64,000 nucleotides of DNA, taken from positions 5,766,001-5,830,000 of the forward strand of contig OZ005702.1 of assembly GCA_963930775.1 (NCBI GenBank). The letters run 5' to 3'. The translations under genes and the position numbers were made by a program. Numbering within the stretch: position 1 is the stretch's first letter; every line of letters begins with the position of its first letter. This document shows positions 50,531-62,500 of the stretch, piece after piece. Source of the stretch: Cliona cf. orientalis. Its lineage: Eukaryota > Porifera > Demospongiae > Clionaida > Clionaidae. The notes beneath the pieces are model-generated. The model did no database searches, was not told the DNA's origin, and saw only the letters and a program-made list of their open reading frames with translations.

Positions 50531-51950
50531 CTCTTACAGTCCCCCTCACTTGCTGATGGTTTGTGCTGAGTCAGCAGGGGTTCAGAGGTCATTAGTGTAG
50601 TGTTTGGTCAGTATAGGTTGTGGTTTTAGTGTGTTCATGTGATGTCATTCACTAGCTTTGTTGTCTTGTTCCATAGTTTTGTGTGTGCACATGTCTGTGA
50701 TTTGTCTGGTCATTTTCTGTTCCTATTTCACTCGTCTCATCATACACCACAAAATATTTTGACAGTACATCAGTTGCAGTTTCTTTATCATCCTGCTTCT
50801 TCATCCAATTTTGACGCTTTTAGTGTTTACAGTGTTTTTTACGCTTATATCATAATAATAATTATAGTATGACCATTAAGTGTGTACTAACTGTATGCCA
50901 TGTCCTTTTTATAAATAATTATTAATGCTTGCAATTATAATTTGTATTCATATCTATCGGCCTTTATTTCTTGACAACTTTCAATCATCATCGCAATAAA
51001 TTGGATGCTGATATCTGAGAGGGAGTGCTAGTTTATGAGTGGTCCCTTTAAATTAGTGTCTGGTAATTTCAAAGGAGACCAAAGAGACTGCACTGACTAA
51101 CTGCACTTCAAGAAGCTAAGGTACAATAATATTAATTTCCTACAAACCAATGATATTTGACATAACCTTTCCATATGCACTTAATACGGGGTCTATAGAT
51201 CTACTGCATAACATTGTGCACCTAGTACTCTCTTTTTCTTGTGTGTTATAATAGCTGTTGTGTAGTTTCATAATTTTGTGTGTGCACATGTCCGTGGTTT
51301 GTTTGGTCATTTTCCATTCCTTTTTGTTGTCCCTTTAGCCTACAGTTTCATTGCTAGTTCACTGACACCACATCTCATCATACATGTACAACAAAACGTT
51401 TTGACAGTACATCAGTTGCAGCTTACAGATAATAAATTTATCATCATGCTTCTTTATCCAATTCGCATCAGTTGGCCTATATTTCTTGATGACTTTCAAT
51501 CATCGCAATAATAATTGTTAATTCTTGACATTCAATCATCATAGTATCTTCCTTTGTGATATCCACCTTTCACTAACGAATTTAATCTGATTTGGGAATT
51601 TTACTCCAGAAATTTAGAGGTCCATGGGTATAGAATAAGTCACATGATTTATCACATGACCTTTATTTGTTTCAGAAGCTGGACTGAGAAGAGGACAGCG
51701 GTTCACATTGAGAGGTCTGATCTGAGCTGTGAAACTCCGCCCACAGACACGCCCCTTCCTCCTCCCACTCCCCAGCAGCATGTGTTCATTTGGTGACTAT
51801 CTCCACATGTATGGGTATGTGTGCACATGTGTGGTGTGAACTTCACTCTTAACCCCCTCCCTCTCTACCACCAAATCTCATTCCAGTATTTTCGATGTGT
51901 GTGTGTATACATGCACATGTACATTGTACATACATTGAAATCACCTCTGT
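50531..51950. other. Spacer between NLR-C and SCAMP relic 3
   Basis: Duplicated-block sequence in rearranged form: the segment with GTTTTGTGTGTGCACATGTC occurs twice (about 50673-50720 and 51272-51330), separated by 500 bp of unrelated sequence. 51600-51815 matches 4600-4830. No gene. Confidence 0.6.
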
Positions 51951-52267
51951 CCCAATGCCATTGGAATACCTTAGCTCAGACCAGCATAAGTAATAATTAA
52001 TAGATTGTAGAATCTGGTTATTAAGCGCATGAACTAACAATAATATGTATCTGAACATGTAATCACAACCACAATAATATTAACATTTGACTGATCTCTA
52101 TTTTCTCTCCAGTGGTTACTTCAATGGTGTTCAGTTCTTCCAAGATGACCGGACTGAACAGAAGAATGCTGCTGGTGGTATGTACGTCATCATGGGGTTC
52201 TTCTGGCTCATCGGAATACCAGTCCTCGTAGTGCCCATTGTCATGGTGAGGATTGCAATTAATAATA

Positions 52268-52663
52268 ACACAAGTATAAAAACAATTGAATAAAATTGAA
52301 GGATGAAGTAGGGATGGCAGGGTCAAAAAGTACACAAACAAGATTCAATGTAGGGATAATCACATCCACTATACATCTCTACGCTTGCTTTTCTCGATTA
52401 TAATACTCTTATTGTTGTCGACTTGTCTGTGCTATCCTTCAGTGAGTGTTCTTGATGTGCATGTGGGAGGCTCAGGATAGTCGATCAGCTTTGATTCAGT
52501 CACATTATTTTTGCACCCCATGCACACATAGCTATAATATAGCTAGTCAAAAAGCAAGCGTAGGGATGTGATTATCCCTACATTGAATCTTGTTTGTGTA
52601 CTTTTTGACCCTGCCATCCCTACTTCATCCTTCAATTTTATTCAATTGTTTTTATACTTGTTT
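52268..52663. mobile_element. 396-bp long-TIR element (complete copy)
   Basis: The 125-bp arms are nearly perfect inverses: ACAAGTATAAAAACAATTGA at the left and its complement at the right, with GTAGGGATGGCAGGGTC in each arm. The interior is about 150 bp. Partial copies at 6650-6790 and 29111-29380. Confidence 0.9.
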
Positions 52664-53845
52664 CTGTTCTTTTTTTATTGCTGTCAGCGTAATTTATCAT
52701 TGCCATCTTACAATGTCATGGTTTGTTTATTCAACTCTCAATGATCCATCAATAGAAGATGGGAGGTGCCGAAATTCGCGCGTGCGTGCAAAATTCGTAG
52801 CCACGTCCCTCACGTTCCTGTGCCTGGCCAATCCATAGTGGCCTAACAAAGAAGCTGCCATGAGACTCCGACTTTGGTAGAGAGAGAATTTATTCAAAGT
52901 ATTGCTAGTAGCTACCACTATCTTTATCACTGAGGTGTTGAGCTGGCTGACTACTGAGGGGCCACGCCCGAAGATAGCTTAGTTGCTAGCTAGCGCTAGC
53001 GCTCGCTATCACTCGCGCTGGTAGTACAGTCTCGTCTCCAGACCCCACCCCCCAAAGGATGCCGTGGCGCACGCCGCTGACTACATTCACATGACTTCAC
53101 CATGGCAACACATTATGAGCATGCGCATTATATCACAAAATGGCGCGTCTTGGACACACCCAATCGTTAACGCGCGGCACACACCCACGACTACGTAGCC
53201 GTCAAGATAACGGAAAATTAGCGTGACACTGCACTGCGCGCTACAAAATGGAGTGGATTTATACGAGAACTAAGGCGAGCGGTCCAGACAGTCTTGAGTT
53301 AGCCCTGATAATGAAAAAGAAAGAAAGAAAGAAAGAAAGAATGACAAATGGGCTACTTTTCAAACATCTGGTTCTGGCATGTACAATTGTTTTGATGAAT
53401 GATCTTGGTCTTGCTAGATGCACAATTTGCTGAAGATTCTGATTTTCACACTTAGAAATTTCACAAAATTACTTATTTTGAGATATTTGGGCATTTGTAA
53501 TGTATTATATATATGGCATATCCGGGCCATCCCTACTTATAGAGTCTACCGACTCTATGATTATGCGTGTATTATTAGCTTAGGATGTGGGTTATGAGCC
53601 AAGTTTAACTTTTGCATACAGTATTTTCTTGAATATTTCACAAGGGTAGTACTGAGATTTTTCTACCGTGAAGTGTAATACACCATGTCACTGCCTTTGA
53701 TTTAATCACACCCTTATAAGCACTACCAAGATTACTGAAAATCTACAACGCTTCAAAATTTAGATATAATTTTATGCTAAATTTTGCTCCACCTTATCTC
53801 TCTATTTATCCCCCCCCCCTTTTTCTTCAAAATAATTTGTTGTAG
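52664..53845. other. Expanded SCAMP relic 3 intron
   Basis: Contains GC-rich inserted sequence (about 52750-53240) and a (GAAA)n tract at 53311-53340. The last 270 bp match the intron before the final exon of relics 1 and 2. No gene. Confidence 0.65.
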
Positions 53846-54279
53846 ATCCGTCGGTACTACCGTTCATCTGGCCCGGCAAGTGCCATGGAGGAAGGGGTGA
53901 GTAGAGCAAACAAGAACATGTATGTGCATGGAGTGGTGAAGTCTAGCATCAAGGCTCAGGGGGTATCAGCAGCTTATGATAGTAAGTAACTCTCCTATTG
54001 TTGGTCTAGTGTGCTTACTCTATTTCTGGTGTTTTATTTTGAACCTATCTACATAAGTAAAGAGATGTTCCTTTAGAGTGTTTAATTTTTGATTCTACCT
54101 TGTTATTTGTACTGATGCATGCATATCTGGTGTTAAAAGAAAAGTATTATCTTGTATGTTTGTTAATTTTATACATCAACTATTGCCATGCTTTTGCATT
54201 ATATCCGGATCCAGATGACAGATGTTTTGGAATGGATTGAGCAAGGAGTGGAATGGAATCGGATCCCTGGAATTGTGCA

Positions 54280-54410
54280 TGTTATCCAATCACGTGATTT
54301 TACCATCTATTCCTAGTTCTACAAGCTGACCGATCTTGTTGGTGTCTTTCGAGTGAAAAAGAACTTTCCTGTTTCAAAATCAACGCTCGCTACCAGGTCC
54401 ACCACTAAAG
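54280..54410 (+). promoter_or_regulatory. NLR-D proximal promoter / 5' UTR block
   Basis: TTATCCAATCACGTGATTTT (54282-54301) and the block TTTCGAGTGAAAAAGAACTT, TCCTGTTT, GCTACCAGGTCCACC up to the ATG match NLR-C closely and NLR-B less closely. Confidence 0.55.
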
Positions 54411-54720
54411 ATGGCTTCTGTACCTCAATCGCCTGAAGTCAAGTTGATCTTAAAACAAACTCACGTTCTCACAACAGCGTTGTCGAATGATCCACTGGGC
54501 GTGGCAGGGATACTGCTCAGCAAAGAACTGATTTGTGAAGAAGAGCACTCAAAAATGTTGGTACATGGTTATACTCACGCAGAGAAAGCAGCCGTTCTGG
54601 TCAGAGCAGTCAGAAATACAATTGAAATAGCTCCAGCCAAGTTTCAGTGCTTTCTTGAGACTCTATCAGAGGTATCGTGTGCTAAAGAGGTAGTGGAGAA
54701 ATTGCGCTCTACCTACCGAA
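54411..54720 (+). CDS. NLR-D exon 1: CARD-like domain
   Basis: 103 codons plus one base from MASVPQSPEVKLILKQTHVL. Pattern: NDPLGVAGILLSKELICEEE, THAEKAAVLVRAVRNTI, KFQCFLETLSE, AKEVVEKLRSTYR. The donor is GTATGT rather than GTGAGT. It splices in phase to GT at 59561. Intact, although its exon 2 carries frameshifts. Confidence 0.75.
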
Positions 54721-55951
54721 GTATGTTGAGTTCACTGGCGCCTGGCACACTGGCACATGATCAGATATGTCAAAGCAGATGGATATAAATTATAGCTAGA
54801 TTCAAACAGTTGGAGGGGCTGGTGCTTAAGTATATGATGGTCCTGACATGCTGCATGGGTTTGAGCATGCACAGTAGGTAGAAATAGGACTTGGGAGATA
54901 CGAAGTCTTAGTGCACATGAGCGCAAACAACAGTTGCAAGTCTATAAAATCAAATTTTATACCTGCATACAAGTCAGATAAAAAGAGGCAAAGGGAGCAG
55001 TCTGGTGGTGATGGAACCATGGATATAAGCCTCCTAAGAAGAAACAAAAGACTTAAGGTTTGTGATGTTGTTACATGTACAGTTATATTTGTATACAAGC
55101 CTAAGATCTACTTTCTGTTGGTCAATATGGGTGGCCACAACTGAAATACAACTCACTTCGCTTTTTGCTATATCTTTCTTTCTGATTCTGTTGGCATCAT
55201 GATCAGTAGTTTTTACAGTTATTGAACCTAGACATGTGAATAAAACAGTAGCAGTGAGCAAATATACATGCACCTACATAATATAGAGTCCAAGTAAAGC
55301 AGAAAATTAAAAGAATGCATGTGTGCTAAAATTAGATTCTTAATTATAATTATTGAAGTGCAGTCCTCATGAACCAGCCATTTGAGTTGTACTTGCTGTT
55401 AGTGTAAAGTATCAGCCGGATGGCTACCGATTAGTAACCATAATTTCGCTTCTAAATGCGACAGTGATACTTTGAGTATCCCCCCTCCCCATCTAGATCC
55501 AGTGTATAGGGTGCACAGCCCATGGGCCCTTTTTCGTGTAGGTAGGGTATTATTGCTTATAACAAGAGTGTAGCAGGGCAGTATGTAACTGCATGGGTGA
55601 GCAAACTCTATGCTGAGAAATGGTGGCATCATCCTTTGTCTGCCAGCCTAACTATAGCTATGCAGAATTCATTTACACTGTGATTGTACACATGGTTGTG
55701 TGGTTGCAGGTGTACTGCACACTGTCTGGTCAGAACTACCCTACTAAGGGACTGCTCTACAAAAGGGAAGAGGAGAAAAGGCCTGGTACACACTGTGTGC
55801 GCATGCGCTAAGGTCTCCACATAATGACCAATCGCGTAAACCATAGTCTGTGATCATTCACGTCTTTTGCGGCAGACTCCGTGAATGTAGTTTGGGTATA
55901 GGGTTGACTGTCGCCCTTAAAGCTGGAAGGGGGGAGTTCGGGTGCCTAAGG

Positions 55952-56023
55952 GTGGTTGTGGCTCAGTGGTAGAGCGCTGGCGGCTTAAGTCAGTGGCCCT
56001 GGGTTCAATTTCCAGCGGCTGCC
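55952..56023 (+). tRNA. tRNA-like sequence (pseudo-tRNA or SINE head)
   Basis: 72 nt fold as a full cloverleaf: acceptor GTGGTTG/CGGCTGC (with G-T pairs), D arm GCTC-AGTGGTA-GAGC, anticodon arm CTGGC-GGCTTAA-GTCAG, T arm CTGGG-TTCAATT-TCCAG. The A box TGGCTCAGTGG and B box GGTTCAATTTC are near consensus. The loop would give anticodon CTT (Lys), but position 33 is G instead of the invariant T, and the acceptor stem is wobble-rich. I therefore favour a tRNA pseudogene or tRNA-derived SINE head over a working tRNA. Confidence 0.45.
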
Positions 56024-56089
56024 CGGATTTTTTCTCTTCCAGCTAGCTTTAGGATGTAGATGGGGTGATGCATGCCTGTGATGCATGCC

Positions 56090-56170
56090 TGTGGTGCTCT
56101 AGTACAGTTCGGCTGCTATCAACACCGGGGTCTGTGATGCTCTAGTACAGTTTGGCTGCTATCAACACTG
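56090..56170. repeat. Two tandem copies of a 42-bp unit after the tRNA-like sequence
   Basis: GATGCTCTAGTACAGTTTGG and following GCTGCTATCAACAC occur twice (about 56093-56126 and 56136-56168). The A-rich AATAAAATTAATGG near 56230 could be the tail of a SINE starting at 55952. Confidence 0.6.
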
Positions 56171-58458
56171 ACAAGTGAGAGTGTGTGTGCCCATCCTTGT
56201 TAAGCTAAGAACTATCATGCATTTCTATGGACAATAAAATTAATGGAGAGTATACATAGTACAGTGTAACTTCTCATGATTGAAAGCAGCTATGGAACAG
56301 ACTGAATTTGCCATAGACTTAGTGCATCATGAACCTCCAAGGAGCAGACAACCTCCCAATTCACTATAACAGATGATTCTTCAGACCTGATCGAATTACT
56401 CAGTATAATTTTACTTCTTAATAGTGGACAAACCTGAAGTCACACCCCCTTTCATGGCCAGTGACACAATTGCTGGCCTGGGTATACCAGTACCGGTAGC
56501 CAGCCGTTTGTGGGAGGGGCTGCACTGGTGCACTAGACTATCTCAAAGATATATAGGGTCTCAGACTGGGGTGAGACTCATAATACTGCATATTGCATAA
56601 ACAGTTTAAGTGTACACGGTAGATCAAAGTAGACTCGACTTCAGTCCATATTCTGCTTCCCTGTTGCCTCTTTCTCCGGTCGCCTCTGCAAACATTGACT
56701 AGCTGTATAGCTAGAATATTATTATGATGTGTAGACTGAATAGTGCATAATAATCATTGTTATGATTATGTATGGCATCATACTTCAATATCCCCTATTT
56801 ATGGATCAATTTTGACTCCACTTCTGTAAAGGGACAACCTGTGTAATTATAAAGGACAAAAGGTCTGCTCCCAATGTGTCTGTTATTCGGAAGTTCTACT
56901 GTAGCCAAATACCCCGCTTTTTCTGGGGTCCTCCCCCCTGTGCACGCATGCACAGTGTGTACCAGGCCCTTTCTTCTCTTCTTGAAACGCCTGGGTACGA
57001 GGATGTACAGCGGAAGCTACCAGGAAGACGAGTGCATAAGCTGAGCTCCCAATAGCCCAAACAGCAGGTTTAAGTACTTTATTTCCTTCCTAATTCATCG
57101 AAAATGTTGAATTTCAAGTTTTTTTGCCAGATATAATCAACCGAATGGCCACACTGCATGGCATTTATACATGGAAGGAGCTCGAGACAATTTTTCCACG
57201 TTCATCTATGAGTGTGGCTACCACACCTTGGACAGCGTCTAAGCCTGAATGGAATGGTAACACGGACTCATACTGATAATTATTTTGTGATCGCTCAGAA
57301 AGCACAGCGACAATACAGCTAACGACGATAAACCTATAGTTGTGATATCAACTGCTATTTCTTCATCGCTAGTGCTTTCTCCATTTTTTTGTTCTATTTA
57401 CACTCGAACAAGCAATCGTTGAGTTTATTTACTTTCTACATGTCATGTATATAATGCCGAATGACAATATATTTTTGGCCATTTGGATAATTAGAACGAG
57501 TACAGTAATAATTTTTATGTATTCCATGGACAGCTGACAAATAACCTACTCACCCTCACATTGTATTTCCCTGAACATATAATATGCTACCGTGCCCCTC
57601 ACGCATGCACTGAGGGATCGAGTGTGGCAGTGGAGGTCAAAGTGCAAATACTGGTGGGGAGTACAGGGAAAGAGGATCGACTATTAAAATGTCGCCAACC
57701 ACACCTAGACACTAGCACGGGGGCGGGGCTTATGAGACTGACCACACCCATCACTCTAAACAGTAGAATTGCTCAAGCCAACTGTCTCCACGTCCCAGTG
57801 TTCGAGGTGCATTGTCAGTATAGATAATGAGTTCATTATTGCTTAATACTGGAGTTTGTGTGTTATCATACCAGCTCGGACTGCAAATATTTGAGGATTA
57901 TTGGATAACTATGCCCTGCCCCGTAGCTAGGCACATGCTCAAATTCAGGGTTGTCCAGTCACAAGCTGGTCAGACTATGTCATGCAAAGGGGATAATTGT
58001 GTGATATATATATCTAGTATTGCTATCTCAGGGCCGGGGGAAGGTAGAAAATTATGGTGAGGCGAAAGTGGCAGCATATTAATGTGCAAGGGGTGGAGGA
58101 GGGGGGGGGGGGTTGGGGCCTAGCATCTCCTTTCCCTCGAATATTTCTGAGATGGACTCTTTCAGTAATATTATAATTAACTCTCAGTTCATGAATGATG
58201 CCTGGTCGCTAAGATCACTGAAGACCAGGACTGTACAGCTGCTATTACAATAGCCGCACGTGCATATGGTTGCTCAAGCGTGCGCTTAAGCGCTTGCGCA
58301 GAACACGCGGTAGGCGTGGTTCATAGTTTCAGCATTGCAGGAACGCCCAACTAGCGCATAGCCGCCCTGCGAGTACGAAAATCAGACCAAATATTGCTCA
58401 GGCCATGGCCTGAGCAGCCGGAGCGGCTCCCCCGGCCCTGTATCTTTATGTGTTCCTA

Positions 58459-58676
58459 CCGTATAGCCGGAAATATTGGCGGGCATTAAATTTGGCGGTT
58501 GAGCCGCAAATCGCTATTGCAAGAATATTGGCGGATTTAAATTAGGCGGTTCGGTACGGGATCGCCATACGTATATATGCGAGTAGGAAATTTTGGCGGA
58601 TTTTAAATTTGGCGGTTGCAATATAGACTGCCAAACCGCTAAATTTAATTCCCTGCCAAATTTTCCGGCTATACGG
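58459..58676. mobile_element. 218-bp TIR MITE with TA duplication
   Basis: CCGTATAGCCGGAAATATTG at the left and its near-complement at the right, continuing to AAATTTGGCGGTT on both arms; flanked by TA. The interior repeats the motif ATTGGCGGATTTAAATT, so arms may be partly duplicated. Confidence 0.8.
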
Positions 58677-59560
58677 TATATTCATAATAATATTATAGCT
58701 ATGCCCTAAATTTGTGTATGCACTCAATTACGATCATAAAGCCCAAAACTTATTGGTACATTGAGTTCTCTTTAATACATGAATTTAAAGTATGGAAATT
58801 CACTCTGGACTGTTATGGCAGCCTCAGCTGATGATTTTGCAGAGGCTTGTAAAACGCTTGTATTCAGCTCTTATGACTAATTATTGCCAATTACATGATC
58901 GTGAATATCATTAAACTTTGAGCGCACGTGATCATATCCCCATAGTCAGTGTACAAGCGATTTGAGTTTCAAAATGCGCTCAAGAAAATGGCTGAGGCAG
59001 ATACCAAAATTCCTTCAGCACCGAAGCTTTTGAAGATACTGAAGTCCATTAATGATTGTTCGAGGTGAAGTGAGGTGGAAAGACTGTCCAAATTTTAGCA
59101 GTTGCCCGCGGTAAGGTCATGAATATTTAATAAGATCGATTTCAGCCCAAAATACATACATATCCGTCCATAACTTTCGAGTGCTTAGTTTTTTGCAACC
59201 ATTCCACTTATTGTAGATATCGCTGCTTCGTTTGAATCCTGAACCTTGTATATCTGTGGCCATTTTGGTACCCGCCTAGTCGAAAGTAGTCAGTTAAGGA
59301 AAAAAACTTTGACCCATGATAACTCATAATTTCAATAAACTACTTCCTTTCCTCTTCAACATGAATACCTTAGTCAGTGATCAAAGTTCACCCATGACAT
59401 ACACCAACAGGTTTTGTGTTGCCATGTTAGCAGTATTTGCTACTTGCAATCCAAGTGAGGCTGCCTTAACAGCCCTGAGCAAGTGCAAGTGGAAATAGTT
59501 GGCAATTCAAGAGTATGGCATATAATTATGAATTTCCTTTTACAATATTTTTGGTTGTAG

Positions 59561-62500
59561 GTCAACTGGACCAAGTTGACGACAGAGGCAGTCATGAATC
59601 AGTGGATGTAGCCAGCAAAATTAAAATTTTTAGAAAATAAGTTTGATGATCTCCAAACTAGAATTGTAAATGAATTATCTAGTAAGCCTGGCATAACCAC
59701 AAAAGAAGTATTGAGCAAATTAACACGACTACCACTGTCACTGAGGAAAGACTATGAATCATCTATAGCAAAACTTATACCTAGTATGCGAACTGAGACA
59801 CAGATTGATGATCTATTTATTGTTCACCTCAATCCTCTAAGCTCATTTATAGACTATGGATTAATTGACTATCTTATTCAAAAATTTGGTAGTGATGGGT
59901 TAAAGCAAGATATGCAATCATATTGCAATGAAATGGTAGTGTTTATGAAAGAGACAACAATTAAACAGTTGATAGAAGCCAATCATTTTCCTGGCCAAAC
60001 TGAAATTCCACCAAAATTTTCTCTAATAGAGGCCAAAATTGGTGAAGATGCTAGCAAGTGTACTTTAGAACAACTTAATAGACTTAGAAAGAGATACTGC
60101 AGTGAAGTAAAGCTATCAGACATTGTCTTTCATCTGGTGGCAGTTGTAGAATCAAACTCCTTCATTGTTAGGTGGCTAGTACCATCAGCCCTTGTTTCTG
60201 ACATAGTAAAGTTTACCAGATATATTGTCAAAAATATTGACCAAAGTTTCTACCAGGAGTACAAGATCACCTCCCTTACCCTGGATGGAATGTGGCTATA
60301 TATAACTGAGTAAATCTGAAATTGATGCAATGTGGTCACAGATGCATGTGAGTGACACAAAATTTGAAGGCCAGTTCCACACCATGTACAAGCAAGTTGT
60401 GTATGAATTAGGACTTGCACAGATAGCAAGGCATGAATTGTCATCTTATTTTAAGAGATCACTGAAGTGTCACCAAAGCATAAGTTACTCATTTAGCCAT
60501 GAGCTTTTGAATCATAAGCTTCCTGTATCTGTTGTAGACTTCAGAGTCCTTGCTGCTGCAATTGAAGGGTTTGGAAGTGATTGTTTAAAAAGTGTGATGA
60601 ATTCATACTGCAAGTATATATCAACCTTTTTGAAGAAATCCACTGCACAGCGATTAATAAACTTGTCAGTCATTCAATTTAAGCCTTCAGAATATTCCAT
60701 AGTCGAGTGTAGAATCAAGGAGGAGCCTTCACAGTACAGAGTAAATAAACTTTTCAGTTTTCAAACCAGATTCTGTGTGAGTGCTGACCTCAGTAAACTC
60801 TGTTTTGTTATGGATAAAACTAACTCAGAAATGAGTGGATCATTCACTGTTAGCTGGCTTGTACCACCAGCTTTTATTTCTGGCATAATGAAATCTAGCA
60901 GGAATGTTGACCAAAGCTTCTACCAGGAGTACCAAATCACCTCCCTTACCCTGGATGGAATGTGGCTGCTTATGAGTGAGGCTGAGATTGATGCAATGTG
61001 GTCGCAGGTGCATGTGAGCGACACAAACTTTAAAGATCAGTTTTTCACCATGTGCAAGCAGATAGTGTGTGAAATGAAAGTACAAAGTGTATCACAGGAT
61101 CATTTATCATCATACTTTCTATCACTAAATTATCAAGAGCAAATAAACGATCAGTTAAGTCTGGCACTTTTGGAAGAAGAGTTCCCTGCATCTTTTGTAG
61201 ACTTCAGAGTCCTTCAGGCTGTCATAGAGAGGTTTGGTAGTGATTGCTTGAAGAGAGTGATGGAGTCCTATTGCAAGTACATGTTAATCTTCACAAAGGA
61301 GTCAACTGTACAGCAGGTAGTTAACATTGGTAGCATGTCAGCAATCCAGTCTACAGATTTCAAGCGTTTCAAAATAGCTCAATGTAAGATCATGGAAGAG
61401 CCTTCAAATTACACATTAGAGAAACTTTTCATTTTACGAACCAGATTCTGTACCATAACCAACTGTAGTGAAGTGTATTTTATTATGAGTGAAGTCAACA
61501 CAGAAACAGAAGGTTCATTCACTATCAACTGGCTTGTACCACCAACCTTAGTTACAAATATAATAAAATCTAGCAGAAATTATGACCAATTTGAAAGCTT
61601 TTATGAGGAGAACAAAATCACCTCCCTTACCCTGGATGGAATGTGGCTGCATATGAGTGAGGCTGAACTTAAAGTAATGTGGATACACATAAGCAATGCA
61701 AAACTTATTAATAATCAGTTTCAAATTATGCATAAGCAAATTGTACACGAATTGGAACTTCAGAATACACCAACAAATGAGCTGTCACAGTGTTGGATGA
61801 ACCAGCATCCAAATCTTCAGAGAGATGCAAGTATTTTTTTGAGTGAAGTAATCTTAACTTTTCCTTTCCCTCCCTCTGGATTCTTTCTAGACTTTGGTAT
61901 GCTTAGTATCATCATAGAAGAATTTGGTAGTGATTGCTTAAGAGACGTGATGATGTCATATTGTAAGTTTATGTCAGGCTTTATTAAGCAGTTAACTGTT
62001 CAGCAGCCTTTAGACTTGCCACCTGTTCCTGCTAAACACCATCAAGGTTTTATTGAAGTAGAGTGTGGAATCATGGAAGAGCCTTCAGGATACACCTGTG
62101 ATAAGATTTTAAGTATCAAAAATTCCATCTGTGCAGAGATTGACTTTAGTGGATTTATGCTTACCATGAACAATGTCAGAAAACCACTAAGTGATTCATT
62201 TTTTATTAGGTGGCTTACTCCTAATCATTTTGTCCCAAACCTGATAGAATCTGCCAATCATAATATAGATAGTGCATTGTACGTACAAAAGAGCATAGCA
62301 TCACTATCTGTTGGTAACCAATGGGTGTACAATCCAAAATTAATTTCATTTGGTTACAAACTAAAGGAGAAATACCAGCAGTCCCAGGGTTCACCATCTC
62401 CAATTCATTGGATTCCTTCACCAACAAAGAAAATATTCCGACTAGCTATGATCCAGAGAGAGAGAGTGCAACGAGGTCATATTGAAGACAGATTTGTACA

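Larger units (their letters stand above)
51951..53989 (+). pseudogene. SCAMP relic 3, last two exons intact
   Basis: About 35 bp at 51951-51986 (CCAATGCCATTGGAATACC) are the 3' end of the exon seen at 7760-7861. The next exon, 52113-52245, is open (GYFNGVQFFQDDRTEQKNAA, GMYVIMGFFWLIGIPVLVVP), as is the last, 53846-53989 (IRRYYRSSGPASAMEEGVSR ... AAYDSK, stop). Both have consensus splice sites and join in frame. All exons for the N-terminus and first membrane helices are gone, and the intron between carries a long-TIR element and about 1 kb of extra sequence. Likely a 5'-deleted pseudogene. Confidence 0.85.
54721..59560 (+). other. NLR-D intron 1 (4.8 kb)
   Basis: Donor GTATGT, acceptor TTGGTTGTAG. 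It contains a tRNA-like sequence with a duplicated tail (55952-56245) and a MITE at 58459-58676. The stretch 56250-58450 shows no recognisable gene; the ORF 57561-57827 has no known motif. 58745-58800 resembles 15967-16020 upstream of NLR-B exon 2. Confidence 0.7.

Noticed and set aside
55952..56023. Functional tRNA-Lys(CTT)
   Set aside because: Position 33 is G instead of T and the acceptor stem is mostly weak pairs; kept only as tRNA-like.
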